From Verrucomicrobia subdivision 3 bacterium UBA693 (GTDB lineage Bacteria > Verrucomicrobiota > Verrucomicrobiia > Limisphaerales > UBA8199), in assembly GCA_002298785.1 (NCBI GenBank), contig DBMR01000040.1, positions 93,601 to 157,600 on the forward strand: a stretch of 64,000 nucleotides of DNA. The letters run 5' to 3'. The position numbers and the translations under genes were made by a program. The notes below the pieces were generated by a model. That model did no database searches and was not told the origin of the DNA. It saw nothing but the letters and a program-made list of their open reading frames with translations. Shown piece by piece: positions 53,101 through 62,454 of this stretch (its first letter is position 1; each line of letters starts with the position of its first letter).

Positions 53101-56100
53101 ATCAGGTTGGAAATCCCAGCTCCATCCGCGATCATTCCCGTGATTTTCATGTCCTTCACAAAGAACGTGCCACCAGCATTCGTTCCGTTCAGGCTGGCGA
53201 AGATGGATGGAGCAGGATCAACCTTCCGGAGCCTGAAAAAGGCCGTGCTATTGGACGGAGTGAGCCGAACCTGCATATGTCCAACTTGGTTGGTTGGCGC
53301 TGTGCTGACTAGCATCCAGCTAGTCTGACCGAGGCTGCTGGAGGTTTCTAAGGCAAACGACGAGCGTGCCGACCAATTCAAGACCACTTCGCTTTTGGCA
53401 GCAAGTATCTCCAAGCCGACGTGGTTCTCAGCACCGGAAGCTTGGGCGAGGATGGTGCCGAGTGCTGCGTCTCCGAAGGCAATCTCCTGCAACAAGTCCT
53501 CAGGATTGGCGGTTTGCTCGATGACACCCTGCAGTTCGGACAAATAGTCGCAAACTCGGAACACGACGTTTGAATCGGGAATTGTAGCTGTAAACAGGGC
53601 TTCAATCTGGCTCTGCCGGCCTGCCAGTTGCTGCCGCTGACTGGTAGCGACCGCCACAGGAAGAACGCCAAGTCGTTCTCGACTGATGAAGATTGCCTGG
53701 GAGAGGTGCTGCGCCGCGTCTGCCAAGCTTAAGCATGCGCCCAGCGCGTAAGACATCTCGCTTAGGTCGGGTTCTTCAAGCAGGCCGGTTCCGAGTTCGA
53801 TCAAGTAATTACGATATGCTTCAATTTGTGCGGCCGTCCATCCCAGGCCCATGAGATCTGTCACAAGTTCCGCTGGTAGGCCGTTCTGTTGAAGCGTTGG
53901 GACCAGCAAGTTTTTATTGGTCGCTAGGGTCTGCTGAATCTCAGGCTCAAGCTGCTTGGTCAACAATAAGGCAGTTGCATGTAGCATTGCGCTGGCGCTC
54001 GCGTAGCCTGCAGCCGCGGCCAATTGGCGTACCTGCCAGTCAACCGCGCCAGCAGCTTCCGCCCCTTGGGCCCGGTTCAACGCGGTCACTTCGGCCGCGA
54101 CGACTGAACTAATATCATTCACTGTCATCGCGAGTCGCTTCGATGGCCCTTCGGGCATGGCAACCAGTTCTGGAGGATAGTTTGTCAAGGGTATGGCTAT
54201 GTACACGAAGTTCGTGTCCGGTGGGTCAACAGCAAGAACATACTTTTCTGCCGCCAATTTATGCATCTGAACCGATTGATACTCGGAGGCTTTGGACATC
54301 AAGGGGGTTAGCTTTTGTATTACCGCAAGGTCGGTGAACAATTCGGCCAAGAGCCGGTACGTCCAGGCGGCACGATATGCATTGCGTTGTTCACTGCGAA
54401 CCGAAAACGTCAAAGCTCGGTCGGCCTGAATAGGGAGTCGAGAATTCGCTCCTTGGGAAGACGGCCACCAGAGCATGCCTAGATTAAGCGATAGGTTCAC
54501 CTCTGGTATTTCGTCCTTCGTCGTGTGGTACAGTTCATAAAAGTCTCGAGCCCATTTATAGGCCATGTCACCGATCGCGAACCACGGTACTTCATTGCTG
54601 CTAAGTTCTTTCACCATGTGGTCAAGAAGGAAGAAAAAAGCGGCCCTAAGCGACCCAACCGCCACTTCGTGCTCAGCTTTAGAGTTGGCGAACGCCGGTG
54701 CTGATGGAATCCAATCCCAAGTGTGTTGAAACAGGTCGCCTGAACTCGAGTCGTTTAGGGCAATCAAGGATACGGTGTTGCCGGCAACCACAGTGTCATC
54801 AATCCTACCATGCCTATGCTGATTCTCGATGGGGGAACCAGGCTTGACCGACTCTGTCCAGTCGGCATTGACGGTGATCTCCTCGCGCCAGTTGTTTTGC
54901 ACGAGTGCCCAAAGCTTGTAGAACTCCTTCTTCCAGATTGTATCACCTTCGTAGAACGAGGTTCCACCGGTCGCATTTCCGGTGAAACCCAACCGATCCA
55001 CCATAATCGTGATCGAAGGTTCTTCAGGAGCGACGGGCACTGGATATACATTGTTACGCTCGCTCGCTTCCAGCACCGCCCCGTTAGGAGCCCCTGGCTT
55101 CGGCGGATCAATAACCAACAGCGCCCAGGTAGCGTTTGGAGGCGGAACAAGGGGGTGGCCAAAATCAGCTCGTAAGTATGGCTTGCTTATTGTCCAACCG
55201 TCGATCGCCGTCGAGGACAGTTTTTCCTCGAAAACCGTTCCGATTATGTCGGCGGTGTTTGGGCTGGTCGCCCAGTAAACGCCGATCTTTGTGTCGGATG
55301 GAGCATTCTCCCCTTTGATCTCGTACGAAAACACAGCGTTCGCATATTCGAGGCTGAGTTGGAGGTTCAGCGCTATAAGGTCAATTCGGCCCAGGGCCAG
55401 CGGTTTAGAATTATTCGCTGGTTGGCCATCTGGAACGGCGTTCTCGGAATCCAGCACAAGAAGGACATGTGTCGCCCCATCTTTGGGCGATGCAAAGGCC
55501 GACGCCGGAACATGCACCACCGGGCCAGCTCCCGAAAAACCACTGGAAATGGCGTAGGGGGAGACAATAGGAGTCGAGTCGAGGATTGTGCTCCCGTTCG
55601 CCCAGAACAGCCTCGCGGTCGTGGCATTCGGCAGCGAGCCGCCACGGACCTCGTATTGGAAATCCACGCCGCCCGTCTCGCTCCGCGAGAGCGACACTAC
55701 CGCGAGGTCCAAGCTATAATCAAACTCCACGATAAAACCATCCATGACATGCGAGCCATACGCAATTCGCGAGGAACGGAGATCGTTCCATTGGCCAAGC
55801 GAGGCTCCCGTGTCTATCCATTTGAAATGAAGTGCATTTTCATTGTCTCCTTGATCCTGATTTGGCTCATGCGGCGCCCAATTGCTGTAGTCCCACAGCT
55901 CACCTGTGATCCAAGTCCAGCCTCCCGCCGGCTCTGAACTACCCGGGGGTTGATAACCGCCGAGCCACTTCTGGATGATAGAGGTTCCGAAGCTTCTCAC
56001 GAGGAAATCGTTCTCAGCCGGTGAACCAATTGTCGCCAAATGTCCAATTGTACCTAGGTGGGTCATGCCGGCAGCTTGGGATCTTGAAGCGTCCCAAGTA

Positions 56101-56252
56101 GTGCCTGCCGGCACGCTGATAAGCTGGTAGTAATGGCCGTTGCCGCCCGAGGAAAAGGACCATTGGTAGGTTTGTGCGCACGCGTTCAAAGAGCCACAAA
56201 TTACCAACAGGCTCACGGCTAATCCGGAACACAATCCAGACGAGAGTCTCAT
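50142..56252 (-). CDS. Giant secreted C-type-lectin/RCC1-repeat protein
   Basis: A 2036-residue protein. The ATG at 56252 gives a signal peptide (RLSSGLCSGLAVSLLVICGSLNACA); the open frame up to 56501 has no signal character. A C-type-lectin-like domain follows at about 30-165 (WLGGYQPPGSSEPAGGWTWITGE, NWAPHEPNQDQGDNENALHF, QWNDLRSS). The middle contains CARDB-like beta domains, a long helical part and an SbsA-type Ig domain (PPTIKTITPATG to FSEPIDPETV). The last 690 residues or so (about 1343-2036) hold 14 RCC1-type repeats with DGSLWAWG-like cores, enough for two seven-bladed propellers. It is probably cell-surface or released, for binding rather than catalysis. No sorting tail is visible. 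Confidence 0.88.
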   Translation of the reverse strand: MRLSSGLCSGLAVSLLVICGSLNACAQTYQWSFSSGGNGHYYQLISVPAGTTWDASRSQAAGMTHLGTIGHLATIGSPAENDFLVRSFGTSIIQKWLGGYQPPGSSEPAGGWTWITGELWDYSNWAPHEPNQDQGDNENALHFKWIDTGASLGQWNDLRSSRIAYGSHVMDGFIVEFDYSLDLAVVSLSRSETGGVDFQYEVRGGSLPNATTARLFWANGSTILDSTPIVSPYAISSGFSGAGPVVHVPASAFASPKDGATHVLLVLDSENAVPDGQPANNSKPLALGRIDLIALNLQLSLEYANAVFSYEIKGENAPSDTKIGVYWATSPNTADIIGTVFEEKLSSTAIDGWTISKPYLRADFGHPLVPPPNATWALLVIDPPKPGAPNGAVLEASERNNVYPVPVAPEEPSITIMVDRLGFTGNATGGTSFYEGDTIWKKEFYKLWALVQNNWREEITVNADWTESVKPGSPIENQHRHGRIDDTVVAGNTVSLIALNDSSSGDLFQHTWDWIPSAPAFANSKAEHEVAVGSLRAAFFFLLDHMVKELSSNEVPWFAIGDMAYKWARDFYELYHTTKDEIPEVNLSLNLGMLWWPSSQGANSRLPIQADRALTFSVRSEQRNAYRAAWTYRLLAELFTDLAVIQKLTPLMSKASEYQSVQMHKLAAEKYVLAVDPPDTNFVYIAIPLTNYPPELVAMPEGPSKRLAMTVNDISSVVAAEVTALNRAQGAEAAGAVDWQVRQLAAAAGYASASAMLHATALLLTKQLEPEIQQTLATNKNLLVPTLQQNGLPAELVTDLMGLGWTAAQIEAYRNYLIELGTGLLEEPDLSEMSYALGACLSLADAAQHLSQAIFISRERLGVLPVAVATSQRQQLAGRQSQIEALFTATIPDSNVVFRVCDYLSELQGVIEQTANPEDLLQEIAFGDAALGTILAQASGAENHVGLEILAAKSEVVLNWSARSSFALETSSSLGQTSWMLVSTAPTNQVGHMQVRLTPSNSTAFFRLRKVDPAPSIFASLNGTNAGGTFFVKDMKITGMIADGAGISNLMGGFVISGDVAFTDLSGKLSSYFRKFSLGRSELEQINGGPLQDGTYTFRLAVRDSGGNIVTLQDQTFFLDTHEPSVSLSCSAADVDTNQAGLQVFEGALIPIHVSAHDEAGISSVELFQDGQTVATGRAIPWDTFTVNAPAYQVASNGITFQVRVTDFAGNSSTSAPFKIDILQDTTPPTIKTITPATGLILLNLVDQIQVEFSEPIDPETVSYTNFALFKAAAGGAVDGPDAAAVPIKKITISAETGNVIIGFDALAKGVYGLRIAPGRIVDLAGNLMGGMPFWASQFQKVDSLAPVRIVAGSTCAAAIRKDGSLWAWGQMTDVERWATPRRIGNNTNWRTVALASLEYYGTTYAAYSFTALRTDGTLWRWPCWYYTGTNVVQLGTNTDWAYLAGGPFHGLALKVDGSLWGWGWNSSGQLAGGTNAFYQDPIPIAPTKRWRTVVAGGQHSLGIGDDGTLWGWGENDCGQLGNGTYATQPFPIQIGKDNDWLLVEAADLYTLALKTNGTLWAWGYSYGVVPRQFGTASNWVAVSAGGNDGHCLGIRADGSLWGWGDNESGQLGLGSVLPRSIWPNPVKIGHDNSWVAVSGAQSYSLALKADGTLWSWGANDYGSLGNSRPLQPQRIGADSDWATLAPGTYCSLAVKTNGTLWGWGTASAGDFGVGSPAGTYFAVPTRLGSNDNWFMAANASSSTLALQNDGTLWASGANYNGVLGVGDASPRLSLVPTSAPLSWRFFSLSGYHTLGITSENKLWSWGDNYYGELGLGTNAVSGQNILYPTQVQSSNAWTYVCAASHCSFAITSGGQLMSWGDGGASLGRGEGGTFYNVPGVVGTDHRWFTVAAFSSGQYAAGLKTDGSLWGWGYPFWRANWHSATPLRIGTNANWTMLAAGGGHVAAIQADGSLWAWGDNSRGQCGDGTLTSHEQPVRIGTANDWRKVAAGSVHTLAIKDDGSLWAWGGFKSGQLGDPSYFSPSQVGDGNDWGPPP

Positions 56253-56945
56253 GCGTCTCTTTCCACGCGGGACGGAGCGCACTGCAAATGGGTCAGCGGT
56301 TTGACGGAAGAAAAGCAATAGGAGGCGCTGGTGGGCGTCTGCGAGGACAGACATTGGGCACCAGTTATCTTGGGCGAGGGGCAACAACCTATTTCCTCGT
56401 CGAGTCGACCGCATCGTCCCTGCTCGTTCCGTTTCACTACCCTTCGACAGTTCGCTGCGCAGTTTCCGCGTCCTCGCGCAACTCCACCCATCTACAAGCA
56501 AGTTTCATCTCCGTCAAGGTTTCTCTTCAGCCTTTTGAGGTCAAACACAGATACCACTTTCGACTCATGGCTGAATCATACACAGCGCAGACAAGCGCGG
56601 CCATTGTGTGGCTCACTACCGCCACCACCAAACCCAAAAAGCCAGTCAATTACGCTAACACACGCAGGGCGGTTTTAGCTTGCCCTCATCCCTTCCGACG
56701 TTCCCCCTTTGAACAGTCCTGGTTTGCGGCTAAATCGGTGCCGGGCGCATGTTTCTCACCACTTGTGTCTACCTCCCCGGACCCCGCGCCAAGCCGTCTT
56801 TCCTCCATTTCGTTTAGTTTGTCGCCGTTGTTCTGATTCCCGTTCCGGTTGAGTCGTGAACTCATTCAAAAAGATGTGGCCGCTGAGCCTGGCGATTTCA
56901 GACCAGGCATGCCGTCCAGTTTACACCCCGGGGCAAGCTGTGCCA
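56253..56945. other. Non-coding gap upstream of the giant RCC1 gene
   Basis: No reading frame here has recognisable protein character; open frames overlap the upstream extension of the RCC1 gene and have no domain. The stretch presumably holds the promoter of the RCC1 gene on the minus strand. I see no strong hairpin or repeat. Confidence 0.5.
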
Positions 56946-56949
56946 AAGT

Positions 56950-57319
56950 AGTTGGCTCGGGCACCAGCAACCGTTGACCCCAAATCTCACCTGTGGGGAG
57001 ACTCGATTGCCACTCTGTTTGCGCCCAGCGTTACAGGCATGTGGCAACGCCGCAGTTTCGCCTGGACCGCAACCTCATCCACCGCTGCACTCGCTGCAAT
57101 CTATGACAATAACATGAATTGGGGTGACGACTTCGCCTTGGATGACATCGCCTTGGTGCCGTTTTTGGCCAGCATCAGGATGAATTTGGCGAGCCGACCT
57201 ACGATACCGATCCGGCCGTAGTGCCCGAACCCTCCACCATCATCGCCGGCGCATTGCTGCTTCTGCCCATCGGGTTGCAGGGCTTGAGGGCTTTGAGGAA
57301 CCGCAAGCCGACCGATTAA
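56950..57319 (+). pseudogene. Frameshifted PEP-CTERM protein gene
   Basis: One frame gives WQRRSFAWTATSSTAALAAIYDNN and DDFALDDIALVP, the end of a secreted beta-domain typical of PEP-CTERM proteins. Near 57160 the sense moves to another frame, GQHQDEFGEPTYDTDPAV, and this frame ends VPEPSTIIAGALLLLPIGLQ, then LRALRNRKPTD and a stop at 57317-57319. VPEPS, a membrane helix and a basic tail form the PEP-CTERM exosortase signal. One frameshift and the lack of a clear start make it a pseudogene, or a sequencing error in a real gene. Confidence 0.7.
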
Positions 57320-57347
57320 CCGGCCCTTGGCGCTTGGGTCCAAGCGA

Positions 57348-58403
57348 CTAAAGCGGGTAAGATATCACCTTCGCGGTTGAGGCTCGCATATAGGTGTTAA
57401 TCTCTTCAGGATTGGATTTGGGACCAGTCTTCGGCTGCTTCAAGTGGACGGGGCATTCCTCCAGGAACACCCGCACCCTGCTGGCCTTGATTGCATAGTT
57501 GACGTCGGGCAGTGCGCCCGTAAAGCCAGAAACCACCACACCCACGACGTTGCCAATGTCGTTCACCAAGGCTCCACCGGAATTGCCGAGGGTAACTTGA
57601 GCTGAGAACTGAAACCTGCCCCAATCATCCTGCATTCCAGAGAGAGCGTTTATCATCCCTGCCGTGAACTTCGGTTCCTCTCCCAGCAATTGCGTCAGGG
57701 GGAACCCCAGTGAGTACACGGACTGGCCCACTTTGGCGTCAGCCTTGTCCGCGAGGGGCAATCCTTCCGTTTTCAAATCCACTTTTAACAGGGCGAGGTC
57801 AGCGGATTTGTCTTTGCGAACACATTCGGCCTTGTACTTTCCACCTTCCACCACCACTTCAAAACGCGCCCCTTCTCGTACGACGTGATCGTTGGTGATT
57901 AGATAGCCATCATCGCTGATGAAAAAGCCGGTTCCGCTGCGGATGGGCGGAGTGCCCTCCGGTCGAGTTGCAGGCGCGGTGGACGGTGCGTTCGTCTCCC
58001 AGGAAGACCCCACCGACACCCGCTTTAGGCCCATCTCGAAGTAGATCTTTTTGGGAATGCGGTCCTCGGGGGTGAACCATCCCCCGGTGTGGAACACCTT
58101 CGTTTGCTCCAACTGCCCCTGCCGCTGCGGAATAGCGCGGATGACGTATTCGTAACTACCAAAGTTGTGAAAGGTTCCGTCCTTGTCCCCGAAGATTTTC
58201 AGAATGCATGGAGTTGCGCCTATGTAGTCGCCATTGGCTTCGATTTTGACTCCCGGTTCGCTGGCCTCCACTTCCACGGTATATGCAATCGTCCCGTTTG
58301 GTCCACGTTCGACAGCCTCCTTCTTATTCGGATCGGTGGATGCACAGCCGCAGAATAGCGCCGCCGCCAGCCCTGCGAGAAATACCTCTTTGGTGCAGAT
58401 CAT
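57348..58403 (-). CDS. Lipoprotein trypsin-like serine protease with PEGA domain
   Basis: A 351-residue lipoprotein (LAAALFCGC, lipidated Cys20). A PEGA-type beta domain lies at about 40-128 (VEASEPGVKIEANGDYIGATPC). The trypsin-like S1C domain has His173 in ITNDHVV, Asp202 in KSADLALL and Ser275 in TLGNSGGALV, so the catalytic triad is complete. There is no PDZ domain, unlike HtrA/DegP. It would act in the periplasm, anchored to a membrane. It lies on the minus strand between the frameshifted PEP-CTERM gene and a second RCC1 gene. Confidence 0.9.
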   Translation of the reverse strand: MICTKEVFLAGLAAALFCGCASTDPNKKEAVERGPNGTIAYTVEVEASEPGVKIEANGDYIGATPCILKIFGDKDGTFHNFGSYEYVIRAIPQRQGQLEQTKVFHTGGWFTPEDRIPKKIYFEMGLKRVSVGSSWETNAPSTAPATRPEGTPPIRSGTGFFISDDGYLITNDHVVREGARFEVVVEGGKYKAECVRKDKSADLALLKVDLKTEGLPLADKADAKVGQSVYSLGFPLTQLLGEEPKFTAGMINALSGMQDDWGRFQFSAQVTLGNSGGALVNDIGNVVGVVVSGFTGALPDVNYAIKASRVRVFLEECPVHLKQPKTGPKSNPEEINTYMRASTAKVISYPL

Positions 58404-59055
58404 GACGCTTTCTACCCCCGTTTCATCATGAGGGTCAAGAGCTATTTACTTAATCACCGTAAGCCCCGGTTTCGTCCAAGCTCGGGAGGCACCGAACGGG
58501 CGCTAACGGGGAGGCGATAAGGGCCAATTGTGCTCAGAGGCGGGGATTTGCCGCCAAAGTCACTATGCGCTGGCCGGCCCTGGTTTCAGAGGTTCAATTC
58601 TACGGTTCGCTTCGGCGCCTGGGAGGTCACAAAGCATGACTGCAGCTTGCCTGGGTGACTACGACCGCACTCAGTTGCACTTTGGCTTCAACGTCTCGCC
58701 AGAGAACCAGGGACACTGGCTCATTGGAGGGTAAAGCCTTAGCAGGGTAAGGCGGCGCCGGTTTCATCACCAGCCAGTGGATGGTCGGCTACCACCGGGC
58801 GTGGCAGGTGCGCGAGGTGAGGCTGTTCTCGGCAGCGAAATAGCTGCGTGGTTTGCTTAGGCGGAAAAGTAATGGGACGGATCCGTTACAATGGTTGGTT
58901 TTGGCCTTTGCCAGGTCTGTTTGAAAACTGGCCCCAAGAATTTTTATGAACAACCAATCTACATTCGTAACGCACGAGCCATTCTCGACCTTTACTTTGG
59001 CGACGTGAAGATCTCTGAATGCATTCACGTGTTTGTGAAGGCGGAACATAGCCTC
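58404..59055. other. Non-coding gap between protease and second RCC1 gene
   Basis: I find no convincing gene. Short open frames at 58528-58734 and 58891-59178 have no family character, and the latter runs into the 3' end of the RCC1 gene on the other strand. No tRNA fold or clear repeat was seen. Confidence 0.45.
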
Positions 59056-61350
59056 TTAGCGTTGCAGTCTATAAAACATCTGGATGTCGGTGGCTGGCAC
59101 CGTGACGATTCTATCGATGTCGCTGATAGTCTGGGGGGTAGTGTTTGTAATCCATGCGCTCCCCGACAACCCTGCTGAACGAAGCACGAGGTAGTTGCTG
59201 TAGACCACGGGCCAACTCAGCACGATGTTGTTATCTCGCTGCGTGATCCGCAGTGCGGGTTCAGACCCACCAAAGTTGGCCGTGATGATCGTGCTAGCCC
59301 GTAGCGTCAGGCTGAGCGGGTTCAAGTTCCCGGAGGCACCGTTGCTCCAGCCAGTGAACACGCCATTTGGTGCGGGTACAGCCGTCAATGTAACCGTTTC
59401 GCCATTTGTATACACGTTCCTGCTTGGACTCACGGCAACTGAACCGCCGCCATTCGGTAGCACAGTGAGCGAAACCTGATTCGCAGTGAGTGTCCCGAAC
59501 AGCGCGGTGATTCCCGCTGCGTTCGTTGCGGTGATGGATAAGGGATTGGCAGAACCGGTGGCCGCTCCGGCCCAGCCGAAGAAGTAGGAACCGGCGCCGG
59601 GCACCGCCGCGAGTTGAACTGGTGAACCAAACGCGTACGGCCCAATGGCTGGATTCAGCAGCACGTGGCCGTTGCCGTTCGTGAACAAGCTTAAGGAAGT
59701 GCCGAACACTGCTTGCACCGAGCGGGGTCGATCCATCAGAACGGTCGTAATGCCGCTAGCGGACGCGCTATCTCCTATCCAGCGCAGGAAAGACCAGCCG
59801 TTGGAAGGCGTCGCTGTCAGAGTGACGACCGTGTTGCTGACATAATGATTCCCCTTACTATAAGCTGCCGGGGAAGCGGCTATAGAGCCGCCGCCCGGCG
59901 TTGTCGCCGCGAGCGGATACGTGGGCGACACTTCCACTATGATCGCCGCCGACTCTGCCCAAGCCGTGTAGTCGGAGTTGTAAGCTATGGCACGAACCGT
60001 CGCGCTGTTCGTGAGTACGAACTCCCCAAGATAAGGAATATCCGTAAAATCCGGAGGGCTGCCGTCGAGCGTGTAAAATAAGTGGCTGTTAGGAGAGTAG
60101 TCGGTGGTCATCAAGACTGGCGCGTGGCTCAACCGAACAACACTACCAGCACCCACATCCACACCTCCAACTCGAATCGTTGGGCTATTCGGTAAACGCA
60201 GAACGACTTGGGCCGTATCACTTCCTATAGCATTCGAGACAGTGACCGAGTACGGCCCCGCCTTTGCGAGATCAAACCGATCGACAACGATGTTGGTGCT
60301 CGTTGCACCTGTAAGTGGGATCCCTTTGAAAAACCATTGCGTTGAAAAAGGTTCTTCAGAGCTTACCGAAACGCCTAAGTTAGCTGTGAGTCCTTCACCA
60401 ACGGAGACGCTAGACGGGGGTCTTGGTCTAAGAACCGGCGCCCGGGTCGCTATCGCCAGACTGTGAAAACCCCCTGCTGAAATCGCGACAGCGCTTGAAA
60501 GGGAAGATGGCGCGGTAGCCTGGCCGTAATAGTTTGATCCCCACCCCACGACTTTTCCGTCAGACCTGAGTGCCAGATTGTGATACGTTCCCGACGTAAC
60601 CGATATAGCAGTAGTGCTTACGGATGATGGCACATTCGTTAGTGCATAGCTGTTGCCCCCCCACGCCACCACCGATCCATCTTGTTTCAGGGCGATACAA
60701 CTCAGACTGCCGCAAGAGATCTCTGCGACATTGCTCAGTCCTGACGGTACCTTTAGCTGTCCGTATTTATCCCACCCCCACACCACAACCGTTCCGTCGC
60801 TTTTGAGAGCCATGCTGTTATTGCCCCCAGCAGATACTGCAATCACGTCGGATAAACCTAGCGGGGCGACTGACTGCCCAGCAAAATTATCACCCCAACC
60901 GATAACCGTTCCATCGCCAACCAGCGCCAAGCTGTGACCCGCCCCCGCTGCAACGGCTATACAAAATGGCAGGTCTGATGGCACATTCGTCTGGCCATTG
61001 TCCCCACGCCCCCAAGCCACCACTTTGCCGTCCCTGTTTACTGTCACACAGTGTTGAAACGACGACGCGATCCCGACGACATTCGACACCTCGGGGGGAA
61101 CATTCCTTTCACCCTCGGAATTGTCTCCCCACACTACAACAGTCCCGTTACCCAAAAGCCCGACACTGTGCTCCAGTCCCGCAGCGATCGCTACGGCATC
61201 CACGAGTCCCGCCGGTACGTTTGTCTGGCTTTTGTTACCGCTACCCCACGCCACTACTGTGCCGGGTTGATAGCTGGCTGCCGTCGATGAAAACGCGAAC
61301 AAGGTGAGCGACGCAGCAATTGCAGTCGTTATTGCTTGGCTTGGCTTCAT
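59056..61350 (-). CDS. Secreted seven-repeat RCC1 propeller protein with Ig and bacterial-repeat domains
   Basis: A 764-residue protein. The ATG at 61350 places a signal peptide first (AITTAIAASLTLFAFSSTAA). Residues about 28-310 hold seven RCC1-like repeats (cores such as GTVVAWG, GKVVAWG, GTVIGWG), enough for one seven-bladed propeller. An Ig-like domain (FSTQWFFKGIPLTGATSTNI) and a chitobiase-C-like domain (FYTLDGSPPDFTD) follow, then two or three bacterial-repeat units with GWSFLRWIGDS and NGVFTGWSNG. It is probably exported and adhesive or structural. It resembles the giant RCC1 protein in style but shares only the repeat type. Confidence 0.88.
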   Translation of the reverse strand: MKPSQAITTAIAASLTLFAFSSTAASYQPGTVVAWGSGNKSQTNVPAGLVDAVAIAAGLEHSVGLLGNGTVVVWGDNSEGERNVPPEVSNVVGIASSFQHCVTVNRDGKVVAWGRGDNGQTNVPSDLPFCIAVAAGAGHSLALVGDGTVIGWGDNFAGQSVAPLGLSDVIAVSAGGNNSMALKSDGTVVVWGWDKYGQLKVPSGLSNVAEISCGSLSCIALKQDGSVVAWGGNSYALTNVPSSVSTTAISVTSGTYHNLALRSDGKVVGWGSNYYGQATAPSSLSSAVAISAGGFHSLAIATRAPVLRPRPPSSVSVGEGLTANLGVSVSSEEPFSTQWFFKGIPLTGATSTNIVVDRFDLAKAGPYSVTVSNAIGSDTAQVVLRLPNSPTIRVGGVDVGAGSVVRLSHAPVLMTTDYSPNSHLFYTLDGSPPDFTDIPYLGEFVLTNSATVRAIAYNSDYTAWAESAAIIVEVSPTYPLAATTPGGGSIAASPAAYSKGNHYVSNTVVTLTATPSNGWSFLRWIGDSASASGITTVLMDRPRSVQAVFGTSLSLFTNGNGHVLLNPAIGPYAFGSPVQLAAVPGAGSYFFGWAGAATGSANPLSITATNAAGITALFGTLTANQVSLTVLPNGGGSVAVSPSRNVYTNGETVTLTAVPAPNGVFTGWSNGASGNLNPLSLTLRASTIITANFGGSEPALRITQRDNNIVLSWPVVYSNYLVLRSAGLSGSAWITNTTPQTISDIDRIVTVPATDIQMFYRLQR

Positions 61351-61521
61351 CAGTGTTGATGCTAAGTCTGACCTTCTGAAAGGCAAGTCCACAAAACTTG
61401 TGCTGGCATCCCTTGGGCTCATTAACGAAGGATCTCGCCGATGTGGTGGAAGATCGGCCGTTGATGGGAGGTCCAAAACCCGCCGCCCAGTTCAGATTCT
61501 AATCGGAATGATTGCTTGGTC

Positions 61522-62454
61522 TCAACGCGTGACGTCCATTCCCCTAGATCTCCGCCTGTTTTTCACAAGTTCCATAATGTGAATGTCCATTCTTGGACCA
61601 TAAATAAACTGCGACGCATTCCAAACCGTTCTGCGGTTGATCGTGTCCACCATCCCAAAGGATGTCTCGTTGTAGGTGTTCGGCCAGCTTTTTGTCCAGT
61701 GACCACAAGCACAGACCGCACGGGATAGCGGAAAAGTGATTTCCGCATCCCGGTCGGCTAATCCGCCGGTGTAAATTGTTCGCTTATTGCGGGAAACCCA
61801 GCGGCACATTGGACGATCACTAGTAAAAAAGAATTTACCATGAGGAGCACAGATAAAGCCCCATCTCAGACGCGACAAAATCCTGGCTGTTTCCTCTATT
61901 GCCTGAAGCGAAAGAAGAAGAGCCGAACCTTTGCTTGCCTGCAATTCAAACTCGGCAGCAGCCCTGTCTGGTTCAACGCCTGCATGCGTCAATTTCTTCC
62001 GAAACTCAACCGAGCGGTTGCACACCATTTCGAAACCAGATTGGTGAATTTGTCTTTGGAAATCGTGAATGGTACGAAGGGTTGAAGGACATCTCGCTTC
62101 CTGGATAGCCACGAACGCGAAAAATACACCCCACAATTCTTCGGTCATTTCCTGTCGGTTGCGAACCGCTTCAAAAAGTTTCGGCAAGTCGTTTTCAAGA
62201 GGATGAAACGCCTTCTCAATTGTTTCATCATCACGCCTACCGTCCGTCAGCACGACTGAATTGTAATAGTCCTCGCACCCGGATTTCACTGGCGTCGACT
62301 GTTTGGCGGCGCCATTCGTCAGGTCATACTCCCAAAGCTGGTTCTTGGGCTTCCGGCTTGTGAATCGCTGAAGGTAGACCCTTGGGGTGTGGTGATGACT
62401 TATGGCAGTCACGCAACCTGATTTCACGATTGTTTGGCAGATTCCGCCAGACAA
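61522..62454 (-). CDS. DUF4238 family protein
   Basis: A 310-residue soluble protein. HHHTPRVYLQRFT near residue 20 is the DUF4238 signature, followed by LWEYDLTNG, YYNSVVLTDGRRDDETIEKAFHPLEND and FFTSDRPMCRW near 215, the usual second block. A GTG at 62412 is an alternative start. The family has no known function but is often carried in mobile or defence-rich regions. It lies between the second RCC1 gene and the CRISPR end. Base composition is lower in GC than that of the genes at 1-40 kb. Confidence 0.78.
   Translation of the reverse strand: MSGGICQTIVKSGCVTAISHHHTPRVYLQRFTSRKPKNQLWEYDLTNGAAKQSTPVKSGCEDYYNSVVLTDGRRDDETIEKAFHPLENDLPKLFEAVRNRQEMTEELWGVFFAFVAIQEARCPSTLRTIHDFQRQIHQSGFEMVCNRSVEFRKKLTHAGVEPDRAAAEFELQASKGSALLLSLQAIEETARILSRLRWGFICAPHGKFFFTSDRPMCRWVSRNKRTIYTGGLADRDAEITFPLSRAVCACGHWTKSWPNTYNETSFGMVDTINRRTVWNASQFIYGPRMDIHIMELVKNRRRSRGMDVTR

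Noticed and set aside
56174..56836. 220-codon + strand frame upstream of the giant RCC1 gene
   Set aside because: It overlaps the signal-peptide region of the RCC1 gene on the other strand and has no domain or hydrophobic pattern.
58560..58620. Stretch with a GGTTCAATTCTACG block resembling a tRNA T-loop
   Set aside because: No anticodon arm or acceptor pairing could be drawn around it, so it is not a tRNA.
58891..59178. 95-codon + strand frame
   Set aside because: The start is readable as protein, but it runs antisense into the end of the second RCC1 gene and matches no family.
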